Part shown: one piece after another, positions 47,392 to 60,043 of the stretch
Position numbering within the stretch: position 1 is the first letter of the stretch
Layout: every line of letters begins with the position of its first letter
Assembly (NCBI GenBank): GCA_038087015.1
Contig: JASBNA010000012.1
Span: forward strand, 744,001-808,000
DNA length: 64,000 bases
Direction of reading: 5' to 3'
Source of the DNA: Cerrena zonata
Lineage: Eukaryota > Basidiomycota > Agaricomycetes > Polyporales > Cerrenaceae
Notes under the pieces: model-generated
Seen by the model: the letters and a program-made list of their open reading frames with translations, nothing else
What the model was told of the DNA's origin: nothing
Database searches by the model: none
Position numbers and translations under genes: made by a program

Positions 47392-49745
47392 TGTAGGGCT
47401 ATTCCACCTAGTTGCGTAGAAGTGTGTTGGTAGAGTCTGAGAGGAAACACGAGGTCCTCAACGCTATTAATTTAAATATGTTGGGTGTTGTAATAAAGCT
47501 AGCGGGCTCGTGCACAGTTGGACATTAGGAATACCAAGCGACAGTTGCATAAGAAGGTGGAATGTCCGCCGTTCCCGAATGAAATGTCTTGTCTCATCAA
47601 GTTCTTACCAAATACTGGTGCATTGATAGGCGTTTCCCGAGAAGCGGCATACCTGGTGTTTCCAAGTAAACAACAAGACGGAAAGAACAGAAGGTTAAAG
47701 GATCCGGACCTATGGATTACCCTCACGATCGTGCGATTCATCTGGGATCACCCGGCAAACTCCATTCACAATCCCCCCGCGCAGCGAGAAGTCATCAAAA
47801 CGGTCTAGAATGGTTCGTCTAAAACACCTAAATGGTGAGGACAATCGTTTAGGCATTTATTACTTCGGGATTCTGAGATAAACCTCTACGCATGGGAGGA
47901 GAACCGCTGATCAGTACAACACAAACGAGATGCGTCAGAAGTTCATACTCTCGTAGCATCTAATTGGTTCAAACAATTGTGACCTATTGGAACGTCGTTT
48001 CGGCACTCCTTACGAACGTGGAGCTTCCTGCAACAGCAATATTAGAGTTCCAAACATCTATAGATTGGGATGCATGCAGGCAACGCGTTGCATCAATGCC
48101 GACCATCAAAGAGATAGAAGGTCTGCCCAGAGTGTGCCAAGAATGACTAAGTCTATATGTCATTATTCCTCCGTCATTGTTTAAAACACCCCCGTCGGTC
48201 TATGACTTATGCCTGGCACAATTATCAATGTGATTATGCCACTGGCACAGAGATTGTTCACGATAGGGGTGCGATGATAGGAAAAAAGGGGGATACGGGT
48301 GAAGCTCACAGGTCTGATGAGGGAAACAGAGTTGGCTGTCTTAAGATGGCAATATCAAGCTCGAGTTCTCTGAACGATACAGATTTGATATCTCTACGAT
48401 TCGGGAAAAGTACGTACTTGATATTCCAGCCGGATCAATTTTAGTTGAGAAAGATGGGGCCATGTGTTCCAATACCAACATCTTTGATGATCTGCGTGGT
48501 ACTGGTTGTGAGATGAAGTCGTCGGCACAATGACATTTGCTTTAAGCGACACCCGGCAGCGGCCGGTCCATGGTTACTTACCATATTTGCTATAATGCAT
48601 CCGGAAAAGGCAATGGCCTTAGTTCTTGAACTCTATGTGCTTCAAGCACGTACATGGCGGTAATCGAGTTGAAGTTTATTACATAGGAGTCGGGCTAGCA
48701 CACAAGATAAATAGCACGAGGTACATTTGCAAAGAATACAAGACTCAAACCTCGAGGCAATGGCAGAGGTACCTAGCATCGGCGCGGCGTCATAACTCAT
48801 AAGATATTAATGTCTTCTTCAGGGGCTTGTACTATCATTGATGTGACCGTATCTAGAGGTAGGAATGTTGAGCTTTCGGTACCTTAGGTTGTCGAAAGAA
48901 AGAAAGAGAGTGCTTCTTATCGGCGTTAGAAGGTAGTTACCATCATAGCTGTTGAGATGTGAAAACGTCTCCATCCATAACGGGACGTATGACTCCGACC
49001 TCCAGTTGTGGTCCCAAATAAGCAGGTACGGCACCGGACGTCGGATATTTACATAGTCAAGCAGGCTGGCGAGCACAACAATCCCTGATCTAGACGTATC
49101 TCTCGGGGCCGTCTCATAGAGCCCGGACACGACGCTGGCAGTCTGGGCGGCCTATTTTTCTTCTTACCCTGTACCCACCACCATGCATGTCTGCCTATCT
49201 AAACGTTGAGCAAGACCGGTCCCTTGATCTAAATTCAGCTTGTGTCTCTCGATGTCACCAATAATGCCAAGTGCAAGTATGATATTACAATCTCCGCGAA
49301 GAGCAAGTCGTGATCGTCGATCACCAGCATGGCCGACTGATCGTTTGTGTGCCAACGTCAACTGCGATTTCAAGATACTCCAAGAACCCAACATCCGACA
49401 TTCGACTTCTCAATATTATAGCTTCAAACTCAAAACGTCAAGATGTGAATCATCGTCTAGTGACTATTTACATTCCAAATGCTCTATTCAATTATACACA
49501 ACATTACAAGTTTGACTAAAGCCGGCAGTATCATGTGCGACGTTTTTAGTGTGTTCATCAAAATCAAGAAGATCAAGAAACCCAACGAAGAACGAAGACG
49601 TCAAGAAATAATAAAGGTATCCAAATGCGGGCAAAACAACAATGCGCGATCTATTACAACACGTCAAGCAAAGTTTCGACGCAGTCTCCAAGTGAACGTA
49701 TCCATGAATTGTGTGGGGTGCTCCTCAAGCGTAAAGCTTCAATTT
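47392..49745. other. Gene-poor stretch, 2.35 kb
   Basis: Small ORFs only (for example 47518-47808 plus, 96 codons; 48819-49130 minus, 103 codons), none recognised. The right end from about 49250 belongs to the repeat unit around DYD-family copy 2. Confidence 0.45.
47471..47478 (-). promoter_or_regulatory. TATA-like element, DYD-family copy 1
   Basis: tttaaata, 80 bp upstream of the start codon; similar words lie at comparable distances in the three other copies. Confidence 0.45.
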
Positions 49746-50365
49746 TCAAGCCCAGAACCGCAGCTTGCGACGTGTGACGCGAACAGTCTCTTGAACAACG
49801 TCCCAGAACATGTCAAGTCGGTGTGACACCCTGTATGACTTCAAGTGCGTATACAAAAAGCGCGAAGCAAACAAGAACAAGAACAAGCTGTCAAAAGATC
49901 AACGCGATACAAACAGAGTGACTGAAGTCTACGCGTACCATATTTCTGAAGCTTGCTCTGAACATACCCCCAAGACCACCGTCAGCTTCACCCTCCGGGA
50001 ACTCAAAATCCGAGTTCAACGAGTATTGAAGCGACAATACCTGCGAATATTGATGTCAAGAGTTGGGAATGAAGGAGGATGAGTGTTCTGACCGGAGAGA
50101 TTGAGCGCGTGGGGAGGATGTCATTGTGGAAAGCCCACTGGTTGAAACTCGGACCCTGTGAGTATCCCATTGTCAGCGTGTATTTAACACAACAAGCTCT
50201 TCTAGCATGAACCTCAAGTTGATCGAAGGCTTCGTAATCCTCCGGCGAGACGATATACGGCGAACGCGAAGGGGCAAAATAGTACACGTCGTAATCATAA
50301 TCGTGGTCATTCGAAGAGGAGAGTCCAAGTGCGTTGATCTGTTGCTCTGGTGCCATGTCTCGCAT
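49746..50365 (-). CDS. DYD-family small protein, copy 2
   Basis: Four exons (50213-50365, 50093-50155, 49939-50040, 49746-49838; 153/63/102/93 bp) give 136 codons. Exon 1: MRDMAPEQQINALGLSSSND, HDYDYDVYYFAPSRSPYIVS, PEDYEAFDQLE. Exon 2: GPSFNQWAFHNDILPTRSIS. Exon 3: VLSLQYSLNSDFEFPEGEAD. Exon 4: SYRVSHRLDMFWDVVQETVR, VTRRKLRFWA. Exon 3 is 9 bp shorter than in copies 1, 3 and 4. All introns are GT-AG and sit where they sit in the other copies. No frame damage. The protein has a Tyr/Asp-rich acidic start and an Arg-rich amphipathic end; no known domain recognised. Probably expressed, given preserved splice sites and an upstream TATA-like element. Confidence 0.75.
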
Positions 50366-52789
50366 TGTAAGTGAACGATTAATGGGAGAACTTGGTGAAG
50401 GTAGAGACGAAGAAACACGAGGGCTTGGACACCTTTAAATAGGGCGGGAGGAGCGGCGACCTTTGTAGATTGTTTTGCTACCGATGTCGGCCAAGCGATG
50501 AACCAAACCAGGCTATGTGTATCCAAGACCCAGGTCCATCTTCTTCCACTTGCTCGTGGGTAACTACCTTGTCAAACCCAGTCGTATTCAGCAAGGAACT
50601 TTCCGGTCTTACGGAAGAACAACATGGTGTCAAGATTCGAAGAACAGAAGGCTGCCAGTGTACTGCGGGGTCCTCAAGTCCAAAGGTGACCGGTCATAGG
50701 GTTACGATACTGAATTCAACATACCTAGGATTCAACGATGCATGACAGCAAGAACAGCCAGCTATAACAGCACTGTATCCTAGAGGCTCAGTACTGAAGG
50801 GATCTTGGGCAACGTTAGTCACGGACTAGGTAAAGTTCGCTCCGAAATACCATCTCCATGTCCATTCGCCATCAATCTACCCTGCTGCAACAAGAGGTCC
50901 AATTATCACTCGGGTGTTTCAATATCCAAAGGGCTCGAATATCTATTCGTCGAGCGCATAGAAGAAACTGGTTCTACATATTATACCTAGCCTTTGGCTG
51001 GGCAATACTATCTGAACCTCTGCGTCATAAATACATCCTTCAATATTCTTTAGAGTCACAGAACCGGTACCTCTGGCTCGCATATCTCGTTGAGCCGCAC
51101 TGAACGTGTAATATAGGTGCGTCCCGAAACTTTTCATCGTTTCTTGGGCACATCCGGCTCCTTCGTTCTTGGCACGTCGTTGGATGTGTGACAGTGGTGT
51201 CACCTGTAACACACGGTCACACATATAACGACGAACTTCAAGAATATTGGAAGGCCCAAAAGGCAGCAAGAAAATTGAAATAAACATACTTCCTTTGCAG
51301 ACAATGATAATGCGTCCCGTCCTGCTTCAACAGGACTTAAGTTATAATGCATGAATCACCGGGGGTCGACGCCATGTTAAAGGAGTGGAATTGCCTAGAG
51401 CATTTCACAATCAAAACAAGTGGCCAGCCTGGTCCGAATTTTTATGCTCCAAGGTTTTGAAAGAGGCACGGCGTATTTTATAGAAGCTCAAGAGAACGAA
51501 ACTAAAGACAACATACCTGTCAAACCTTCTTCTGAAGTCTAGGGCCTCCAGAAATTTCGGGAGAAATGGACTTGTCGACAAGAAACGAACACCCACGACG
51601 ATGATTAGCCTGATGTCAACTGGAGTTCTTCATTATATCCAACTTGGTGATCCTTCTCGTGATCTAGTGCGGGCTACTCGCGAGGCAAGAGCAAGACGTT
51701 GGCGTGTGCAGACCGAAGATCCAAGTTTTCGAAGGGCGCAGACTCTAAGGTCGGACATAGTTCTAGGAACGACGAAGGCGAGAGTCACCAGAGCGATATA
51801 GAAGTGGTCTACAGCCAATCTCCAAAAAACTCTGTCAAGACTTGCAGCGCGTGTGCGACGAAAGGCAGCAAAAAGGCCCGCGAGAAGGGAGTCTGTCGAG
51901 CCTGAACTCTTCGCGTGGAAAGTGATTTTGCGATCGACTGAAGTGACGAGGAAAGATAGCTTTCGTTCAAGAAATTGTCGAGGACCAGGGCACGAGCAAG
52001 TAGTGTGTTCCGAGGATAAGGATGGTAAAAGACGACCTTGAGTATGCGACCTAAGACCTTGACGATCGCCACGAACTCCGCGATCGTTTCAATTTGTGGC
52101 CACAAGCGGACATCCAACCCAAACGCGTCGACTATCCTTTGGTTCTCGTCATCTCGATATTTCATTTCATTGCCTCTAGGCTCATGCGGCTCCGACTATC
52201 TTGCTAATATTGACTATACAACCACGTTTTGCCTATTTATTACACTAAATTCTCGCCGGGACGATATTAGGGGTCTTGAAAGGGATGCCTCTGACTGTCC
52301 AACTCTTCGGACTTAATCTACCCCAGATATCTATGATCACCGTATGAGCCAGAGGATGCTGTTTCTGGTGTAAATCAGTGTTTTCTACAGGGTCTCCATC
52401 AAGATTTGGTTGGGAGGTAGAAGTTGTAACTCATATCGGTAAGTTGAATACGTGTTTTTTGTCCAAGAATTTTATGTATGTTTAGAGTAATTCTCATTTT
52501 ACCCCAGGAAAAACCCAGCCAACATTCAACTGAAATTCGTGCCTACAAGCATAGTCAAGAGCGGACATTCTCGCTATGACATGACTTGTCGGCTTAGAGA
52601 CCGATGTAATCGTACTTCCAAAGTCTCTGGTCAATGCAGTGGTCAAAACTGCCTACAGTTCTCAACGCGCAATATTCCTATTCCATTAAGATATGGTATA
52701 TCAACTCGCTCCCCATCTCGTACACCCCCTCTCCTGTCATATTTAACCATAAGTCGTCCAAGACTGCTTAACATATCTCCTCGTGGCAC
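50366..52789. other. Gene-poor stretch, 2.4 kb
   Basis: The first 200 bp are the 5' flank of DYD-family copy 2. A 118-codon minus ORF (51809-52165) and overlapping short plus-strand Arg-rich ORFs (51601-52041) show no family. No repeat partner was found for the middle part. Confidence 0.4.
50434..50441 (-). promoter_or_regulatory. TATA-like element, DYD-family copy 2
   Basis: tttaaata, 69 bp upstream of the start; the wording tttaaatagg is close to that of copies 3 and 4. Confidence 0.5.
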
Positions 52790-52995
52790 TACACCAACTC
52801 GTCCTCTCATATGCTGTCCATCTCTTCATCTTCATCGTCCAAACCCATCTGCCATTCACGTAACCTGGTACCTAAAATTTCTATGTTGTCGTTGTCCACT
52901 TCGTAGTTATTGTCGTACTGGTCCTCGCGCACCAGTCCCTTGTTTCCCCGCGTGTATTCTTGGTCTCTATGGCGCGCTCCTGAGGCTTGGCTCGA
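52790..52995 (-). pseudogene. Partial duplicate of the small gene at 60044
   Basis: The minus strand reads SSSQASGARHRDQEYTRGNK, GLVREDQYDNNYEVDND, LREWQMGLDDEDEEMDS and then a stop. The ORF at 60044 reads PSQATGAGDRIQRYKQRNKG and CEWKLDLDDEDTNNHNDRND at the same positions. The Met of the 60044 copy is Ile here, and the frame ends earlier. The similarity also runs into the downstream DNA. Either frame could be coding, so this is best read as a decayed partner. Confidence 0.4.
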
Positions 52996-53621
52996 ACTAA
53001 TGCTCCTACTGGCATATTATCCTATGACTGCGTTGTATAAGTATCCACATGCAATCATTATTGACTTGCGTTACCTGACGTATAGGACACAAGACGGGCG
53101 GAAGGGTTGAAGGTGAAGTGTGTTCGCTCTGTTTTTCCCGACGTATTCAAATAAAGCCTGGCAGGCAAAGTCAAATGTGCCCTAAAAACCACCCAGTATA
53201 TATGTGTTTACTGCACTATAGGATTTGTCAGAGCTCTCTGATCAAGCAACCCAAATACATGATACTAGTACTATCATGTTCGTGGCACCTAATCATTCTA
53301 GCAAACCTTGTTTCCGGCGGGATGAGTGATACATTGATAGTTTTATCAGATGTCGGGTTCCAATCGTGTTGAAACCAATGTTCCAAGCCCACCTCACACT
53401 TATAAAAAATCTTCATTATGTGCAACTTCCTGGTATCAATCATTCAACTGCCAATCACCAGGGAAGCAAGATCGAGTTTCCTTAACAAGTGGATATATCT
53501 CGGACGAGATCCAGGATCATAGTCGGTCCTGCAAGGTGGACGTGTACAATTTGAACTACCCCCATCATGGACCATAATAGCATCCTGCCCTTCCTCGCTC
53601 ACTTCGACTCTAGAGATCCAA
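52996..53621. other. Intergenic, 0.63 kb
   Basis: Upstream of the 169-codon ORF. Small ORFs only; nothing recognised. Confidence 0.45.
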
Positions 53622-54131
53622 ATGGACCTAACAGATGAGCTGAAGACTGCATTTGCACACCGGAAGTTGGGATTTTTGCCAGAGATCAAGGTGGAGCGTA
53701 AATCCCCGCAACCCGAATTTTTCCAAACCCCTTTGCCTGCGTTGGAACCTCTCCCAAACGCAGCCGGCAAAGAGAATGCCACTCGAGGAACTAGCGATCA
53801 TAGAATCACTGATTCATCCCCCGCTGAAAACAGTAGTGGTGTGGTATCACTCGTCAACCAATTCACTTCCGGCACAAAGGCAAGCTTCAGCACGCAGCAA
53901 GAGTCCAACTCCTCTTTCCATCCCTTCGCAGGGGCTCGTATTCGGAAACTGGACGTGCCCGAGCTTATCGATACAGAGAGACTAGGACACCTAGAGAGAG
54001 ATCGAGGCATTGAGAATAATACAATGAGGATGGAAGGAACGAGAGAAAAGAACAGACCTCCTAGTATCACCCGAAGGCTTGATGTCATCAGGTCGGGAAC
54101 TGCCTTTGCGCTGGCTTGCTCGAAAGCATGA
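53622..54131 (+). CDS. Uncharacterised 169-residue hydrophilic protein
   Basis: A single open frame starting MDLTDELKTAFAHRKLGFLP and ending FALACSKA. It is rich in Ser, Pro, Asn and charged residues, and looks mostly disordered; it has a KEN tripeptide (NAAGKENATRG). No membrane span and no known domain. Part of it (GARIRKLDVPELIDTERL) recurs as a decayed fragment near 61755-61800 (GFRVRKLNVSKFLDR), so the gene belongs to the duplicated units of this region. The only evidence for coding is frame length in a gene-poor stretch and that partial paralogue. Confidence 0.42.
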   Translation: MDLTDELKTAFAHRKLGFLPEIKVERKSPQPEFFQTPLPALEPLPNAAGKENATRGTSDHRITDSSPAENSSGVVSLVNQFTSGTKASFSTQQESNSSFHPFAGARIRKLDVPELIDTERLGHLERDRGIENNTMRMEGTREKNRPPSITRRLDVIRSGTAFALACSKA

Positions 54132-54747
54132 GTCGAGTCCCAAACCTTGAGGGAGATACACCATCCCGACGCGTCCAAATCCGGGCGTAAGACTGCTAGT
54201 GGTGTCGGTTCCAGTTACTCACGCTAGGATCACCTCGGTAATGACGTTGGCAACCCTCGCTAATGCAATTGACCTTTCTTACCTCTTATCCTTTGCCCAC
54301 CATCGTACTCGAAGTATCTTATTCCTAGTATAATACCTCTAGCGACCACAAAGGCCCATCCTCGCATCGGTCAAGCTTCAGAAGTCCTAGTCAGGCCACA
54401 AGATGATAGAAATCGAAAGCAGGGATGAGATTAGAATCTCCATGAAGACCGACTCGGATCGTCGATCGTTTGCGTCGCCGGCTGATCATTCAAGTTGTAT
54501 ACCAATACTCCGATGGGTTGTGCAGATTTCGAACGATTACTGAATGGCTATATACATTATATGGTGCCACAAGCTGGGCTGAACCAAGAAATACGATGTG
54601 TGAATTTTAGGGTGTCGCAAGAAAAACAGTAGCAGGATTTCAAAAAAGGTATCCAAATACGAACAAACATATTCGTGATACGTCAAGCAATGCGCGAAAG
54701 ACTTCAAGCATTGATTTTCGAGGCCTGAGGTGCTGAATGCTCAAGCC
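54132..54747. other. Intergenic, 0.6 kb
   Basis: 3' side of DYD-family copy 3, largely inside its repeat unit (see 54390). No ORF of note. Confidence 0.5.
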
Positions 54748-55369
54748 TCAAGCCCAAAATCGCAAGTTACGCCATGCGACGCGAAGAGTATTTTGAACAA
54801 CGTTCAGAAATGTGTCCAGACTGTGTGACAAGCGATACAGCTTCAGGTTCAAACGCCAGGACCCAAGGACGGTCCAAGAACAGTAGTGAGTGAGTTACAA
54901 TGGAAATCGATTAAAGCATAGACAAACCGCGTTTTGTACTCCAACCCTGAACAAATGACCGTAGTTTGCGTGATTGTCCTCAATCTCCGGGAAGTCAAAG
55001 TCTGGGACGGAGTCCGACGTGTATGAGAATGACAAGACCTGCAATAGTCACAGAGTTCACGTCAAGACTTGAGGCGGAAAGGATGAAGGGATACTGACAG
55101 GAGAGATTGAACGTTCAGGAATGGTGTCGTGGAGAAGAGCCCATCGATTGAAGCTAAGACCCTGTGTGACGCATTGTCAGTTTACCATTGGCGTGGCAAT
55201 CATCTCTAGCACGAACTTCAAATCGGTTGAAAGCCTCGTAATCCTCTGGCGATACAATATACGGCGAGTGTGAAGGCGAGAAATAATAAAGATCGTAGTC
55301 GTAATCGTAGTCATTGAAGGAGGCCAGCTCAAGGGTGTTAATTTGACGTTCTGTGACCATGTCATGCAT
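54748..55369 (-). CDS. DYD-family small protein, copy 3
   Basis: Four exons (55217-55369, 55099-55161, 54928-55038, 54748-54840; 153/63/111/93 bp) give 139 codons. Exon 1: MHDMVTERQINTLELASFND, YDYDYDLYYFSPSHSPYIVS, PEDYEAFNRFE. Exon 2: GLSFNRWALLHDTIPERSIS. Exon 3: VLSFSYTSDSVPDFDFPEIE. Exon 4: LYRLSHSLDTFLNVVQNTLR, VAWRNLRFWA. The last intron begins with gtttgt where copy 4 has gtatgt. Exon sizes are identical to copy 4 throughout. One Arg of the basic helix is Trp (VAWRN against VTRRS). No frame damage. Function unknown. Confidence 0.75.
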
Positions 55370-58103
55370 TGTTCTGGTGAGTTGGTCTGTGGGGAGGATG
55401 ACGAAGTGACCGTTGGTGGAAGATCAAGTTTAGTGGAAGAGAGAACTAGGAAATACTTGACACCATTAAATAGGGCAGGAGCAGGGACGACTCTAGCGCA
55501 CTCGTCTACAAGTAGAGAGTTAAAAAGGCCAAGCGACATCCAAAACAAGAGCGTGTGTAAGGTGCAGGCCCGCCGTCCGATTTTCTCGTGGATGCAGGCT
55601 CATTCTACACTGACTTCTAGCCCCAACTCCAGCTTTATTTATAGGACGCTGTCCAAGCAGGACAAAAGGATAGCAAGATAACGAGAAGCCAAGCAGAAGA
55701 CGTGCACATTGATATCCAGTTCGGTTGGGGACAAGTGGATCGCGGACAGCCTGTAAGTATGCGTCAATCCTGTCTGAACATGGTGGAGATTGACAAAGTG
55801 TTAATATGTTGTATGGGCCAATCATTCTGTTAGCTGCTGCCCTGTTAACTCGATGACGAAGAAAACAAGCTCTCGATGCTGATAGTTCCGAGATCCTCAG
55901 GCGTTATGAATTATGCAAGAACCCATCATCTTAGGGACATAGACCATCTGCACGAGCATTTTCCACGGCCTCGAATATTGCGAAGAACATCATCACGAAT
56001 CTCGTGTTTTGAAGGTATAAGATGACCCTGACACAGTGCTGGTAAGCACGATCCATCCTATGAGTATCAATATTTATCCGCTATGTTTGTGTTTTATCCA
56101 TATAACCCTCCGGCCAAACAAGAGTCGTGGTCATAGATCAGACTTCCTTGTCTTCGCGTGTCATACATATCGCAAGCAGCGGCCGGGGACACAATGACAG
56201 ATGCTTCCCGGCGAGACAACGAGTCGCAGACACAAGCCATATTGGTACGTTGTGATATATAATATCGATATTCCCATCTCCAAAAATTTCATCCTGCATG
56301 AACACATTCAGCACTCTGGTCATTGTTCAACCTGATACTCCGTTTGTTACGAGTGTCACTTCAGTGTGACATGCGTAACAAATGTGACAGTGACAACCGG
56401 AGGGTCCATGATGAGAAGGATATGTATGGGCCAGGAATAAAAATCGAAAAAACATACAGTAATTGGAGGATGGGAACGATGTTCGATGACATTCGTCCAT
56501 ATTGCAATATCATATGGTTATCCGAAGAACCCAGCTATGTCTTCGCCGTTGTTTTCCTGAAGGATTCCAAGATACGACAGGGCCAAGTGCAACGACTACG
56601 ACGCGGGGCGGGGCAGAAAAACCATAGGAAATCATTCTGACTCAAGCGAGAGATCTCGAGAGGCGGTTCGAAATTGTCTGAAAGTATATTCCTTCGTGGA
56701 ACTGCTTTCGCGAGCCTACAAATTGAGCCACTAGTATCGGAATGTGCAGGAGCAGACTGAACAGAGCATGAAACGCTTTGGAGATACTATCCAGAAGCTA
56801 GGCACGAGCTTGCAATCGTTTAACTTCAATTAAGTCCCAGGAGATAGGGATTGTATTCCTCTTGGCCAACATATAATCCAGATTGAAGTCACAGTCTTCA
56901 ATTACTATTGATAGCTCAGGATAATCAAATCGCCGAGAAGGTACCCTCGGACTAAGGTTTCTTGATCGCTGAACGATGAAGTTGGTATATATAGCCAGAA
57001 GAGAGGTCAAGACTTGGCCGTGGCAGACATCATGGAGGGTGGAAGACAACCGCCAACGCGCACCGATCACTTCTGCCACCCGGTACTCTCCCAGACCCAT
57101 CACTAGTCACTGCTTGGACTCCTATCCCTCTCGCTACTCGTATATTCGGCTTCATACGACCTAGTTTTAACTCTAAGCATCTCACCATCACTTTGTATCT
57201 CAGCCGTGCAATCGACATTTGTTCAGGAATTCCCAATCACTTCCTCATTTGACCCCGATGCTCCCTTCGATTGCCAGATCACACTAAAGCTCATAGGGCT
57301 CAGGTCATTAGATGCTGATTATGCTTCCGGAGATGAATTGGATTTCTTAGAGATTCAGGGAGAGATGTTGGCCAAAGATATTGCATTGTGTGTATGTTGC
57401 CAATGGAATTCCATTCTCACTAGCGACAAAGTCCATCTGTATATTTCTGCAGTATCTAAAGACTTCTACAACGAGGATCACTCTGTTTTGACAACCATGA
57501 CTATGCAGCAAATTTCCCCGCTATGTGTATTGTACTACGGACCAAACGCTCCCTTGATGTGGTCACTCCTTAACCCGCTACACTGTTACTTGCTGACAAT
57601 TATGTAGCGGTCGGAAATGAGCTATTCTCTTTCCTAGAGATAACATACAAGCAATCGTTGCTAGCATACCCGATTCTACCTCCTCTGGTATTTTGATGTC
57701 TCAATGACGTCCTACGAGGACTATCTAGACAGAATATCACATTCCCGCGCTCATACTAAACCTCGAGCTCCGCTTTGCATAGCTGTTTTGTTACTGTGTC
57801 CAGAACTTATGCTCCCACTGTATCCTACATCTATCCGCGCTCGCTGTGTTGTGGGTTCGCTCTATTCCGGTTAGCGGCTTCCTGCTGGTTCGCGGTCATC
57901 GGCTGATCCATTGTAGAGCTCTCTTGAAATACACCAATAAACTCGGTACATCAAACAATGCTACCCTTGACTATTCTTACATTCCAACCCCGACTCAGTC
58001 AGGAAATCACATTCCCGCCATATAGACCCACCACTCTCCATAAGGGCATCTCGCGTCCACAATGGGGCTCCCTATCCCTATCTTCCACAGGCTGAAAAGA
58101 AGC
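55370..58103. other. Gene-poor stretch, 2.7 kb
   Basis: The first 580 bp are the 5' flank of DYD-family copy 3. The rest has ORFs without support, the longest at 57206-57607 (plus, 133 codons, no ATG at its start but preceded by a ctcag acceptor-like word), which could be an exon of an unknown gene. No RNA gene seen. Confidence 0.4.
55466..55472 (-). promoter_or_regulatory. TATA-like element, DYD-family copy 3
   Basis: ttaaata within cattaaatagg, 97 bp upstream of the start; the same word occurs before copy 4. Confidence 0.55.
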
Positions 58104-58466
58104 CTACGTGATGGAGTACTCCCACTCGTAACTATACTCCCCCGTCTTGGGATCATATCTCTTCTTCTTCCATCTTGTCAATGTTTCCGGCACCAAAATC
58201 CATTTCCCTCGTATTGCATCCCACTCTCGAACCATCGACTCTGTTGTTTCCCATGCTGACATTGTCCACACGCCCTTTTCATCCACCTCCTTCTTACACT
58301 TCCCCTTCGCCCTGCATTGAACCACATTCTTGTTGCCTTTGCTAGACGGCACAGGGGCCTGATGCTCTTTCCGCTTTGGTACTGATGCCTTCGGAGTTTC
58401 AGGAGGGTTATGGGATTTGTGACCTGTAGCAAATGACACGTGCTTCTGCTGTTTCTGTTTCGTCAT
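58104..58466 (-). CDS. Uncharacterised basic 120-residue protein
   Basis: One open frame, MTKQKQQKHVSFATGHKSHN at the start, a Lys-rich middle (VVQCRAKGKCKKEVDEKGVW) and the ending SMVREWDAIRGKWILVPETL, TRWKKKRYDPKTGEYSYEWE. Lys-rich with many Trp and Tyr; no membrane span and no known domain. The C-terminal 60 residues look folded and have sensible composition, which is the main argument for coding. No paralogue was found in the window, although a REW tripeptide recalls the 52790 fragment; I regard that as chance. Confidence 0.42.
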   Translation of the reverse strand: MTKQKQQKHVSFATGHKSHNPPETPKASVPKRKEHQAPVPSSKGNKNVVQCRAKGKCKKEVDEKGVWTMSAWETTESMVREWDAIRGKWILVPETLTRWKKKRYDPKTGEYSYEWEYSIT

Positions 58467-60043
58467 GTCTGTACAAACGACATCGAATGAGTTTAATCTT
58501 ACTTTGTTGGACAGTGACTGACTGTAGGCTTACCTTTGACGAATACCAGATTATTTGAAGGGACAAGATAAAGTTGTTCGGAAAACAAGCCCTATATATA
58601 CCTCCTAGAACTAGGGAACATATGCGGCCCAGAGCATTTCATGCCGTATTAGATTCATTGTCAGAGATCAGTATCTCGCATGACAGAACCTTAGCTGGGA
58701 ACTCAAATACACGAAGGTATTTGGCAGTTTTAATTATCTATCCACGCATACCGTTAAACTCCTTCTAATTCTGATGTTAGCTTGCCAGCCACCATCATCA
58801 GCACTGGTTCAGTTGTGATTAAAAACTCCTCTCAGAGCTATATTGGAGGAGCCAAATCCAGAAAGGGTAATACGAGTTGCCCACAAATAGATGTCATGGA
58901 AAGTGATCGGTGTTAATAATATCCCGGTGTGTACGAAGCATATTGACCTTTAAACCGCTCACTGACATACTGAATCATCTCAAGGTTGTGAACGATAGCA
59001 CGTGGCGGAGTTATCAGAAGAGAACGGTATCATACTATCGTTTCCAGCATACCATATCTCCATCTACTGTCCCACACCCCAGGAGTAAAGTTGCCAGAAC
59101 CGTACAAGAGATGCCCTTTTCCTACGGCGCCCAGCCAGTGACACTCCTCTATCCGATACGGGAAACTTTCATTTGAGTTGAAGGGTCTTGGAAATTCCAT
59201 CCGTTTAGTGGACATGCCGAGAGAAAACACTGGTAGTATTTTGGCATGTACTGAGAGTCACGGCGACGCTGATCCTTTCGAAATTGAAGGAGAGACTGGC
59301 TCAATTCACCACACAACCTACTTTCAGTGACATGTTTGACCATAGTTCACACTAAAAGATCAAAAACCCAAATAGAGTCACAGCCTGAGCTGAGATATAC
59401 TTTCGGCTTAGTTCTGTTTCCGAGAAACAAATACCCTACTTCAACTTTAAAACATTGACATGAGTGAGTAATCTTGTATCGGTAAGAACGTGCCGCTCAC
59501 AAATCTCTGCCCTGAACGAGCTCTGAGTTCAAGGACACGAAACCTACTATGAGGTCAAAGAAAGGAGCCTAATATGACATTTGGCCTGTTATACATCACT
59601 GGTAAGTTTGATCATCTCATGCCCGCCAGCGACTGCTTCAAACCCTTATAGACGAATTAGATGCGATACCGCCGGATTACATAGCTTGTGTCCAGAGACA
59701 AGCATGACCATGATTTTATTGCTAGTTCCGCAGATTTGTGTCCTATTCTGAGACGATACGACGGGCAGCCACGTCCTTGCGACTGTGTAGTCGATATCAG
59801 TTCGGACAAGACCATCGGACAGCATTTTTCGGTCGACAGAGAATCAGATGTCCGCACTGAGCACATACTGTGGGAGCACTGTTAGGGAGCCCTCTGATCG
59901 ATTTCACTCTGAAGAACTTGATCCCATATGGATTTCCAGGTCTTCCCCCAACCGTGCAATAGTTCTATGTCCAGAAGTATCCACTTACACATAGAAATTC
60001 TCGTCATTATCACATACACAAGTTCACTCTCCCCTAGAAGACT
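58467..60043. other. Gene-poor stretch, 1.6 kb
   Basis: Only ORFs under 90 codons, none recognised. No repeat partner found. Confidence 0.45.

Larger units (their letters stand above)
49250..50560 (-). repeat. Repeat unit around DYD-family copy 2
   Basis: Flanks outside the gene resemble those of copies 3 and 4. Downstream are acaatctccgcg and gatcgtcgatca (49287-49325), and a cacgtcaagcaaa word near 49660. Upstream is a tttaaata element in a GC-rich context near 50434 and a ccaagcga word near 50490. The match is patchy, as in old duplicates. Confidence 0.6.
54390..55950 (-). repeat. Repeat unit around DYD-family copy 3
   Basis: Shares with the unit at 62290-63890: tagaatctcc and gatcgtcgatc (54432-54470), ggctgatcatt, tacgtcaagcaa, the four exons, cattaaatagg, gccaagcgac, gcgtgtgtaaggt, and gagatcctcag near 55890. 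The order is the same in both units, so they derive from one duplicated segment of at least 1.5 kb. Confidence 0.7.

Noticed and set aside
51809..52165. 118-codon minus ORF as a gene
   Set aside because: No homologous wording, no neighbouring exons that join well, and overlapping Arg-rich ORFs on the other strand have equal claim.
57206..57607. 133-codon plus ORF as a gene
   Set aside because: No ATG at its start, no paralogue and no recognisable domain; mentioned only as a possible exon.
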